NCBI GenBank assembly: GCA_016929355.1
Contig: JAFGJA010000248.1
Location: 1 to 11,180 of the forward strand
DNA from: Anaerolineae bacterium
GTDB lineage: Bacteria; Chloroflexota; Anaerolineae; Aggregatilineales; Aggregatilineaceae
Length of the DNA stretch: 11,180 nt
Direction of reading: 5' to 3'
Below are positions 1-5,874 of the stretch, one piece after another. Within the stretch, counting starts at the first letter, position 1; each line of letters begins with the position of its first letter. The notes beneath the pieces are model-generated. The model did not search any database. It worked only from the letters and a program-made list of their open reading frames with translations, and was not told the DNA's origin. A program made the translations under genes and the position numbers.

Positions 1-2193
1 ATGCTGGAAAAACGCACCGAGCGCGCCATCTTGATGGATTTTGGGTTGGCGTTGAGCGTGCATGAAGGCACAATGGGCGATACGTTCGGCAGCGCGCATT
101 ACATCGCGCCGGAGCAAGCCGTGTCCTCGGCGAAAGCGGTCCCGCAAAGCGATCTGTATTCGCTCGGTATTGTGATCTACGAAATGGTCGCCGGTAAAGT
201 CCCCTTTGACGATCCCTCGGTGATGAGTGTCGCGCTCAAACACCTGAACGAACTCCCGCCGCCGCCGACCATGTACAACCCCGATCTGCCCAGTGGGGTC
301 GAAACCGTGATCATGCGCGCGTTGGATAAAAACCCGGCGCGGCGCTATCCCACCGGTAAAGAATTGGTGGCTGAACTGGAAAAAGCGTTTGCCGGGGGCA
401 AAGTCGAAGGGCCACCACTGCCGACTGACGCCGCCACTAAGCCACTCGAAGATGAAGCGCAAGGCAAAAGTGTCCATCCGGTGACTCCCATCCCGGCCCC
501 TACCGACCCGGACAAACCGGCCAGTAAACCCGCCGGGATCGCCGGACGATTGGCGCGGCACAAAGCGAAACGGGCGGAAGAAGTCGCCGCGCTGGAAACA
601 CTCACCGCAGATGAACTGGAAATTGATAACGATACCCTCGGTTCGCTGCTGGATAGTATGCCCGATCCCAGCGAAATCGGCCTGGTCGGCAGTGAAGCGC
701 GCGGGGTGACACCGCGCCCGCAAAGTTATACCGGCACAGGCAGCCAACCCATGGCCCAGATGTTTGGCGCAAAAGAGGCGGCAAAAGCCCGCGCGCCCGA
801 AGAAGAAAAACGGCGATCCCGCTTAGGTCTTATTCTCCCTCTGCTCCTGGTGTTGATCATCCTGCTCGGCGCGGCATATATTGGGTTGCAGGTCTTAGGG
901 GGCGATGACGGTGATGAACCTACGGGTGCAATCACTGACGCGCAAGCAACAGCGACCAAAATTGCTGCCGGGGAACAAACCGCGCTGGCAATGGTCGCCG
1001 CCCCATCACAAACACCACAAGCAACGGATACCACCGAACCCACTGTTGATGCAGAGCTAGTGACCGAAACAGCCGCCGCTAGCAGCGCGATTGAACCCAC
1101 CATTACGGCGGAAGCAACCCCGGCGACAGTTGAGCCAACTACCACCCCCACAGCCACTACTACTGCCGAGCCTACCGCCACGGATACGCCCAAACCGGCT
1201 CCTTCGGTTGAACCGTCTGCTGAGACACCCGTCGAAACACCGACAGAGACACCAGAAACAACGGTATCTGAGACTCCGGCGGCAGTAGCGCTGGTCGATA
1301 CCACCGCGACCTACAAACCGAATATCCGGCTGATTTATAACAACGATGAACTGCTCTTGCTGAATATTTCCGGCAAAACTTTAGACATCAGTCAATTGCT
1401 ATTTGAGCAAGCGTTACCCGATGGCGAAACACGCACATTCTACACGACAGAATGGGACAGCGAAGGCGTGGTAGATCAGACCAATGAAATGCGCGCGGCA
1501 AGCTGCTACCAACTCATTACGGTGAGCGCCACCCAACAAAATCCCGATTCCAGTGTGTGTCGCTGGTTCCAGGGCTTTTTCCGCTCGAATCGCTCCGAAC
1601 GCTACTTCTGGATTGCGGATGATCCAGACGCCACATTTACCGTGCGGATCGATGGCTACCCGGAAGCCACCGCTACCTGTTCTATCGACGCCGGGCAATG
1701 TGAATTTTATGCCGGGCTGGAGATAGATGCAGAATTGCTTGAACCAACCCCGGCGGTAGTCGTCTATGAAGAAGACCCTAACCTCCTCTTGATTTACACC
1801 ACAAACACCCTTGTTCTGGTGAACATCTCCGATGAAACCCTGGACATCAGCAATCTGGTATTTGAACAGGATTTACCCCCGAATCCAGAGCGCGTGTTTT
1901 TGGCAACGGAATGGGACGAACAAGACATCGTTGATCCTACATCAACTATGCGGCCCGGCGGATGTTATGAACTGGTCACGGCGGACGGCTCATGGTATAA
2001 GCCCGCGCAGTGTACGTCATTCCTGGGGTGGTTCCGGTCCAACCTATCGGAGCGCTATTTCTGGCGCTCCAATCAGGCCAATGCAACCTTTGTGGTGCGT
2101 TTCCAGAGCAGCCGCACCCCGTTCGCCGCCTGCGAAATCAGCGCGGGTGAATGTAGTTTCTATATGCCGCCGGAGGATGCATTCGAAGGATAG
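1..2193 (+). CDS. Receptor-type Ser/Thr protein kinase, C-terminal 730 residues (5' end outside window)
   Basis: This is a PknB-like kinase missing its N-lobe. The frame is open from base 1, and the ATG there is probably an internal Met because the glycine loop, catalytic Lys and HRD motif must lie upstream. Visible kinase parts, in window numbering, are DFG at residues 13-15, APE at 36-38, the DLYSLG segment at 51-56 and the RR of subdomain XI at 114-115. The C-lobe ends near residue 130. A charged, Ala/Pro-rich cytoplasmic juxtamembrane region follows. One hydrophobic helix at about 275-299 has KRRSR before it and GDDGDE after it, giving an N-in/C-out topology. A Thr/Pro/Glu/Ala linker (about 311-437) then leads to two homologous domains of about 130 residues (441-570 and 594-721) that probably sense something outside the membrane. 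The gene ends with TAG and is followed by a terminator, so it closes its transcription unit. The kinase assignment is firm; the ligand is unknown. Confidence 0.93.
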   Translation: MLEKRTERAILMDFGLALSVHEGTMGDTFGSAHYIAPEQAVSSAKAVPQSDLYSLGIVIYEMVAGKVPFDDPSVMSVALKHLNELPPPPTMYNPDLPSGVETVIMRALDKNPARRYPTGKELVAELEKAFAGGKVEGPPLPTDAATKPLEDEAQGKSVHPVTPIPAPTDPDKPASKPAGIAGRLARHKAKRAEEVAALETLTADELEIDNDTLGSLLDSMPDPSEIGLVGSEARGVTPRPQSYTGTGSQPMAQMFGAKEAAKARAPEEEKRRSRLGLILPLLLVLIILLGAAYIGLQVLGGDDGDEPTGAITDAQATATKIAAGEQTALAMVAAPSQTPQATDTTEPTVDAELVTETAAASSAIEPTITAEATPATVEPTTTPTATTTAEPTATDTPKPAPSVEPSAETPVETPTETPETTVSETPAAVALVDTTATYKPNIRLIYNNDELLLLNISGKTLDISQLLFEQALPDGETRTFYTTEWDSEGVVDQTNEMRAASCYQLITVSATQQNPDSSVCRWFQGFFRSNRSERYFWIADDPDATFTVRIDGYPEATATCSIDAGQCEFYAGLEIDAELLEPTPAVVVYEEDPNLLLIYTTNTLVLVNISDETLDISNLVFEQDLPPNPERVFLATEWDEQDIVDPTSTMRPGGCYELVTADGSWYKPAQCTSFLGWFRSNLSERYFWRSNQANATFVVRFQSSRTPFAACEISAGECSFYMPPEDAFEG
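823..897 (+). other. Transmembrane helix of the receptor kinase
   Basis: Residues 275-299 of the partial kinase are almost entirely Leu, Ile, Val, Ala and Gly. Arg/Lys residues precede them and Asp/Glu residues follow. By the positive-inside rule the kinase is cytoplasmic and the C-terminal repeats face outward. It is the only convincing membrane segment in the visible protein. Confidence 0.88.
1321..1710 (+). repeat. Extracytoplasmic four-Cys domain, copy A (coding repeat)
   Basis: Residues 441-570 of the receptor kinase form the first copy of an internally duplicated domain. Landmarks shared with copy B are a LIY start, NIS..TLDIS, FEQ.LP, TEWD...VD.T..MR, CY.L, a WF.G/FRSN.SERYFW block, and a final C.I.AG.C pattern. 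Cysteines are at 502, 520, 560 and 567. The RYFW and terminal C-x6-C signatures resemble a domain I recall from other Chloroflexota surface proteins, but I cannot name a Pfam family. Disulfide formation is inferred from the outward topology. Confidence 0.8.
1780..2163 (+). repeat. Extracytoplasmic four-Cys domain, copy B (coding repeat)
   Basis: Residues 594-721 form the second copy, about 23 residues after copy A. Its cysteines at 655, 671, 711 and 718 match those of copy A in order. The first pair is 16 apart here against 18 in copy A, and the last pair is 7 apart in both. The SERYFW and TEWD blocks are kept. The first-pair loop is where the copies differ most in length. Confidence 0.8.
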
Positions 2194-2227
2194 ACGCAGC
2201 ATATAGGTACAACAATCCATTCACACC

Positions 2228-2263
2228 AACGGCGTAGAGCATCATACTCTGCGCCGTTTTTTT
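2228..2263 (+). terminator. Rho-independent terminator after the receptor kinase
   Basis: The left arm AACGGCGTAGAG (2228-2239) pairs with CTCTGCGCCGTT (2247-2258), giving a 12-bp stem with one T-G wobble and a 7-nt loop. A run of seven T (2257-2263) begins within the last pairs. It lies 35 bp past the kinase stop and before the SDR gene, so it should separate the two transcription units. Confidence 0.88.
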
Positions 2264-2315
2264 GATCCCGCGCTACAATCTCACTGGATGATTTTTTGAC
2301 CGGAAGGATAAACGC

Positions 2316-3068
2316 ATGTTTTCAGTTGACTTAACAGGTAAGGTCACCTTAGTGACCGGCGCGGGACGCGGTATCGGCCAGGCGATTGCGCAAGGTTTAG
2401 CGCGATCCGGCGCGCGGGTGGCGGTGAATGACATTGACGCGACGAGTGCAGCCGCAGTCGCAGCATCATTGGGCGACACGGCGCGTGCCTATCCCGCCGA
2501 TGTAGCCGATCCTGATGCGGTAGTGCAGATGATCGCCCAGATTCACGATGAAATGGGCGGACCGGATATGGTCGTGAACAACGCAGGCATCGAGTACAAA
2601 ACGCCGATCCTTGAAACGCCCGTCAGCGAATGGCAGCGCACGCTGGATGTGAATCTGAGCGCGTCATTTTACACGAGTCAGGCCGCAGGGTTGATCATGC
2701 GTGATGCAGGCGGCGGCGTGATCGTCAACATCGCGTCGATTGCGGGGCACAATATCCCCCTGCCCAACCGCGCGAGTTATGTCGCCAGCAAAGCGGGCTT
2801 GATCGGCTTTACGAAGGAATGCGCGCGCGAATTTGCCGCGTTTAACATCCGCGTCAATGCCATCTGCCCCGGCGTGATCGAAACCGAGATGACCACCGCA
2901 TCGCGCAGCAACCCCGCGCAGATCGAGAAATGGCTGGCGGATATTCCGCAAGGGCGGCTTGGCAAACCGGAGGATGTGGTCGGCTTGGTACTGTATCTGT
3001 GTTCGGATGGCGCGCTGTATCTGACCGGGCAGGCGATCAATGTGGACGGCGGCAAGGTGATGTTGTAG
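2316..3068 (+). CDS. SDR-family oxidoreductase, FabG-like (3-oxoacyl-ACP reductase / sugar or alcohol dehydrogenase type)
   Basis: This 250-residue protein has the usual length of a classical short-chain dehydrogenase/reductase with a Rossmann fold. TGAGRGIG (residues 14-21) is the dinucleotide loop and NNAG (88-91) the central strand motif. The likely catalytic set is N113, S141, Y155 and K159 (YVASK). PG at 185-186 and the C-terminal DGG also fit the family. Asp39 at the end of the second strand suggests NAD(H) rather than NADP(H), which is inference. GGAAGG at 2302-2307, 8 nt before the ATG, is a good ribosome site. No fatty-acid synthesis gene is nearby, so a FabG role is not implied and substrate cannot be read from sequence. 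A TACAAT at 2274-2279 could be a -10 box, but no -35 partner is visible. The gene converges on the small minus-strand gene, with 14 bp between stops. Confidence 0.93.
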   Translation: MFSVDLTGKVTLVTGAGRGIGQAIAQGLARSGARVAVNDIDATSAAAVAASLGDTARAYPADVADPDAVVQMIAQIHDEMGGPDMVVNNAGIEYKTPILETPVSEWQRTLDVNLSASFYTSQAAGLIMRDAGGGVIVNIASIAGHNIPLPNRASYVASKAGLIGFTKECAREFAAFNIRVNAICPGVIETEMTTASRSNPAQIEKWLADIPQGRLGKPEDVVGLVLYLCSDGALYLTGQAINVDGGKVML

Positions 3069-3070
3069 AG

Positions 3071-3101
3071 AGCTTTCAGCAATTAGCAGTTAGCTTTTAG
3101 C
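3071..3101. repeat. Short degenerate AGC-TTT-AGC repeat
   Basis: AGCTTTCAGC (3071-3080) recurs with one change as AGCTTTTAGC (3092-3101), with TTAGCAGTTAGC-type sequence between. It fills the gap between the SDR stop and the end of the minus-strand gene. It also supplies that gene's last codons and its TAA (3083-3085). Similar low-complexity AGC-rich intergenic repeats occur in Chloroflexota and cyanobacteria to my recollection. With only this copy in the window, its family is unproven. Confidence 0.45.
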
Positions 3102-3292
3102 AGGCGCCATGCCTCATCTTCTTCCGGGGTATCCCAATCCTGGGCTAAGATCGTTTCGCTGGCGAGCATCGTTTGGCAAGCATCGGACTCCAGCATAATG
3201 CGGACACGCACATGACCCGGCGGCAGATTGGGCGGAAGTTCGATTTCGAGTTGCCCTGTTTCTGTGATGCGCCCATCAAGTTCAATATCCAT
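3083..3292 (-). CDS. Small hypothetical protein, antitoxin-like (69 aa)
   Basis: I do not recognise a named family. The N-terminal half (TETGQLEIELPPNLPPGHVRVRI) looks like the short beta-rich opening of DUF104/AbrB-like or VapB-type antitoxin proteins. The acidic C-terminal half (WDTPEEDEAW) could be a partner-binding helix. The gene is well supported despite its size: GGAGG at 3299-3303 lies 6 nt before the ATG, and an extended -10 box lies just upstream. No toxin gene (PIN, RelE or similar) adjoins it, so it is either an orphan antitoxin or a stand-alone regulator. It is divergent from the clpC-like gene, with 124 bp between starts. Its final codons lie in a repeat, so the C-terminus may have been reshaped. 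Confidence 0.75.
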   Translation of the reverse strand: MDIELDGRITETGQLEIELPPNLPPGHVRVRIMLESDACQTMLASETILAQDWDTPEEDEAWRLLKANC

Positions 3293-3313
3293 AGCACACC
3301 TCCATGTGTTTTC

Positions 3314-3322
3314 ATTATAGCA
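3314..3322 (-). promoter_or_regulatory. Extended -10 promoter of the small antitoxin-like gene
   Basis: On the minus strand the sequence reads TGCTATAAT, a perfect TATAAT with the TGn extension. It lies about 21 nt upstream of the ATG at 3292. A weak TTGCAT (3339-3344) at 19-bp spacing is the only -35 candidate, which fits extended -10 promoters that depend little on -35. The 5' leader would be short, about 15 nt. Confidence 0.6.
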
Positions 3323-3368
3323 CGCCAGTCACATCCCCATGCAAAAATACGGCGAGTCGGCAATCTCC

Positions 3369-3377
3369 TGGTATACT
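3369..3377 (+). promoter_or_regulatory. Extended -10 promoter candidate of the clpC-like gene
   Basis: TGGTATACT is a TGn-extended -10 box (TATACT, 5 of 6 to consensus) 39 nt upstream of the ATG at 3417. No TTGACA-like -35 is present at 16-18 bp. It lies back to back with the minus-strand extended -10 at 3314-3322. I see no CIRCE or CtsR-type inverted repeat in the 124-bp divergent region, so heat-shock control by HrcA or CtsR is not indicated. Confidence 0.45.
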
Positions 3378-3416
3378 TGGAGCAAGACAATTTGTTAGTT
3401 GTGGGGAAAGAGAACC

Positions 3417-5801
3417 ATGCCACAATCGCCATTAGACATCAGCGAACAGGAAATCCGCAAGCGCTGCGGCCAACTGCTCGAAAACGCGCTTGAAGAAGCC
3501 TCTCGCCTGCGACACAACTATATCGGGACAGAGCACCTGTTTAACGGGCTGTCGCAGCGCCCCAACAGCCTGACCTCCAAAATGTTGATCGATGAGGGAC
3601 TAGAGCCGCGCGAGTTCCGTAACCTGATCCGGCGTGACGTAGGGGCGGGTGATGATATGGTCACGGAGCGCCCCCCACTCACGCCGCGTGTACTGCGCGT
3701 GCTGGCGATGGCGGTCTATCTGGCGGACGATGCGGGCGAGCGCTATGTGACCGAACCACAAGCGCTGCTGGCCCTGCTGCAAGAGGGTGAAGGCGTTGCC
3801 GCTCGAATGCTGATCAAGCATGATGTAGACCTCGTGCGCTGGATCGAACGTTTGCTGAATGAGCTGGACGATCAAAACGGTGACGATGTGGATGAATTTT
3901 TGTTGAGCGGTTTCGGTTCCTCGCTCGATTTAGACCTCGCCGACAAAAAGAACCGGATGCCGACACCCCTCCTCGACAAATACGGGCGCGATCTGGTCGC
4001 ACAGGCCAGACAAGGCAAGATCGGCCCCGCCGTCGGGCGCGAGATGGAAATCCGCATGATCGCGCGCACGCTGCGCCGCAACAAGAAAAATAACCCGCTC
4101 CTGCTGGGCGATTCGGGCGTGGGCAAAACAGCAGTCGTTGAAGGGCTTGCTTACGACATCGCGCAGGAGAATGCGCCCCAATTCCTGATCGGGCGGCGCA
4201 TCGTCGGGCTGGAAATTGGCATGTTGGTGGCCGGAACCAGTCTGCGCGGCCAGTTCGAAGAACGCATCATCGGCATCGTGGATGAAGTGAAAAACGCGCC
4301 TGATGTGATCCTGTTCATTGACGAGATTCACACCATCGTAGGCGCGGGCGATTCGATGGATAGCAACCTTGACGCGGCCAACATCCTGAAACCGGCGTTG
4401 GCGCGCGGCGATATTACGTGCATCGGCGCGACAACGTTTGAGGAATACCGCAAAGCCATCGCCAAAGACCCCGCGCTGGATCGCCGCTTCCGCACGATTG
4501 ACATTGACGAACAGGGTATCGCGGATGCGTTGACAGTGGTGGAACATGTCTACACGCGCTACGAGGACCATCACAAACTCAAGATTTCGCCCGAAGCGCG
4601 CGAGGCGGCAGTACGACTCTCGGATCGCTATATTCGGGATCGCCGCCTGCCGGATAAGGCACTGGATTTGCTCGACGAAGCGTGCGCGCGCATCGTGATC
4701 CAGACCAATGTGCCGGATCAAACAACAGACGGTGCGGGCGAGGGCGGCGAAAAAATGCTCGAAGTGACCGCCGAAACGATCACGCAGGTGCTCAGTGAAT
4801 GGACCGGTATCCCGGTCAACGAACTGAGCGCTAACGAACGCCAACGCTTCGCCACGATGGAAGCCGCGCTGCGTAAGCGCGTGATAGGCCAGGATCAAGC
4901 GCTGCGCGTGGTATCAGATGCGATCAAAACCAACCGCGCCGGCCTCGGTGATCCTAAGCGTCCGGTGGGTGTCTTCCTGTTTTTAGGACCGAGCGGCGTC
5001 GGCAAAACGGAACTCGCCAAAGCATTGGCCGAATTCCTGTTCAACGACGAAGACGCCATGATCCGGCTGGATATGTCCGAATTTCACGACGAACACACCG
5101 TCGCGCGCTTGATCGGTGCGCCGCCCGGTTATAAGGGCATGGAGCAAGGCGGGCAACTCACCGAAGCGATGCGCCGCAAACCGTACAGCGTGGTTTTGTT
5201 GGATGAAGTCGAGAAAGCCGCCACCGAAGTATTCGACATTTTCTTGCAGGTTTTCGATGAGGGCCGTTTAACGGACTCGCAGGGCGCGACGATTGACGGG
5301 CGTCATGCGTGCTGGATCATGACCAGCAACATCGGTACGGGCGACGTGGGCAAAGGACTCGGTTTTACCGCTACGCCGGACCAACTGCCCGATTATGATC
5401 ATCACCTGAAAAAGCATTTCCGGCCCGAATTTTTGAACCGGCTGGATGATGTGGTCGTATTCAATTCGTTATCGCGGGCGGCGTTGGATGATATTCTTGA
5501 TCTGCAAATGGCCGAAGTCACCGAGCGCCTGACCGCGCAGCACTTAACGATCCGCCTGGATGAGAGCGCCCGCCAACTGCTGCTGGAAGATGGCTACGAT
5601 CCGGCGTATGGAGCGCGTCCCTTGCGCCGCGCGATTCAGCAGCATATTACGCGCCCGCTCAGTACGGCCATTCTCGAAGATACCTTCGGCGCGGGCGATA
5701 CGATCAAAATTGTGGCGCAGAATGGCGAACTCGTGTTTCAGAAGGTACGCCGCAGCAGCGATTCGCTACCACCGGAAGAAGTCGCCAACAGCGCAGAGTA
5801 G
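3417..5801 (+). CDS. clpC: ClpC/ClpA-type AAA+ ATP-dependent unfoldase subunit lacking the M domain
   Basis: This 794-residue hexameric unfoldase would feed proteins to ClpP. The ATG at 3417 is chosen because GGGGAAAGAG lies just upstream; a TTG at 3399 would add six residues. Domains are: Clp N domain (about 2-145, with the RHNYIGTEHLF signature); D1 with Walker A GDSGVGKT (231-238), Walker B ILFIDE (298-303) and Arg fingers R356/R357; D2 with Walker A GPSGVGKT (524-531), Walker B VVLLDE (592-597) and sensor-2 GARPLRR (732-738). LGF at 648-650 sits where Clp proteins carry the ClpP-docking [LIVM]-G-[FL] loop. Two oddities stand out. Only a 16-residue Gly/Asp-rich linker (432-447) separates D1 from D2, so the coiled-coil M domain of ClpC and ClpB is absent. 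The D1 pore loop reads GTSLRG instead of GTKYRG. The D2 pore loop keeps its Tyr (PPGYKGM). ClpA-like is an alternative name. Confidence 0.93.
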   Translation: MPQSPLDISEQEIRKRCGQLLENALEEASRLRHNYIGTEHLFNGLSQRPNSLTSKMLIDEGLEPREFRNLIRRDVGAGDDMVTERPPLTPRVLRVLAMAVYLADDAGERYVTEPQALLALLQEGEGVAARMLIKHDVDLVRWIERLLNELDDQNGDDVDEFLLSGFGSSLDLDLADKKNRMPTPLLDKYGRDLVAQARQGKIGPAVGREMEIRMIARTLRRNKKNNPLLLGDSGVGKTAVVEGLAYDIAQENAPQFLIGRRIVGLEIGMLVAGTSLRGQFEERIIGIVDEVKNAPDVILFIDEIHTIVGAGDSMDSNLDAANILKPALARGDITCIGATTFEEYRKAIAKDPALDRRFRTIDIDEQGIADALTVVEHVYTRYEDHHKLKISPEAREAAVRLSDRYIRDRRLPDKALDLLDEACARIVIQTNVPDQTTDGAGEGGEKMLEVTAETITQVLSEWTGIPVNELSANERQRFATMEAALRKRVIGQDQALRVVSDAIKTNRAGLGDPKRPVGVFLFLGPSGVGKTELAKALAEFLFNDEDAMIRLDMSEFHDEHTVARLIGAPPGYKGMEQGGQLTEAMRRKPYSVVLLDEVEKAATEVFDIFLQVFDEGRLTDSQGATIDGRHACWIMTSNIGTGDVGKGLGFTATPDQLPDYDHHLKKHFRPEFLNRLDDVVVFNSLSRAALDDILDLQMAEVTERLTAQHLTIRLDESARQLLLEDGYDPAYGARPLRRAIQQHITRPLSTAILEDTFGAGDTIKIVAQNGELVFQKVRRSSDSLPPEEVANSAE

Positions 5802-5808
5802 ATACACG

Positions 5809-5841
5809 CCTCACCTGATCTGATGGCTCAGGGGGGTGAGG
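5809..5841 (+). repeat. Inverted repeat between the clpC-like and kinase-TPR genes
   Basis: CCTCACC (5809-5815) pairs with GGTGAGG (5835-5841), and an inner TGA/TCA pairing extends the stem with a G-rich bulge. No T-run follows, so a classical terminator is unlikely and read-through into the kinase gene is expected. Its right end GGGGGGTGAGGT (5831-5842) recurs exactly at 10119-10130. Confidence 0.5.
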
Positions 5842-5874
5842 TTAACATAGGTCAACTAGTAAACAACATATTCT

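Noticed and set aside
726..1304. 192-codon minus-strand open frame rich in Val, Ser, Gly and Ala.
   Set aside because: It is the antisense of the Thr/Pro linker of the receptor kinase. Its composition follows from that low-complexity code.
2262..2279. TTGATC and TACAAT as a -35/-10 pair for the SDR gene.
   Set aside because: The boxes are only 6 bp apart, far from the usual 16-18 bp. TACAAT alone is weak evidence.
3930..4898. Long 322-codon open frame on the minus strand.
   Set aside because: It lies wholly inside the clpC-like gene, which has all expected AAA+ motifs. The antisense product is Arg/His/Ala-rich with no recognisable domain, as expected of an antisense shadow in GC-rich DNA.
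5809..5841. Intrinsic terminator after the clpC-like gene.
   Set aside because: The stem is imperfect and no T-run follows, so it is listed only as an inverted repeat.
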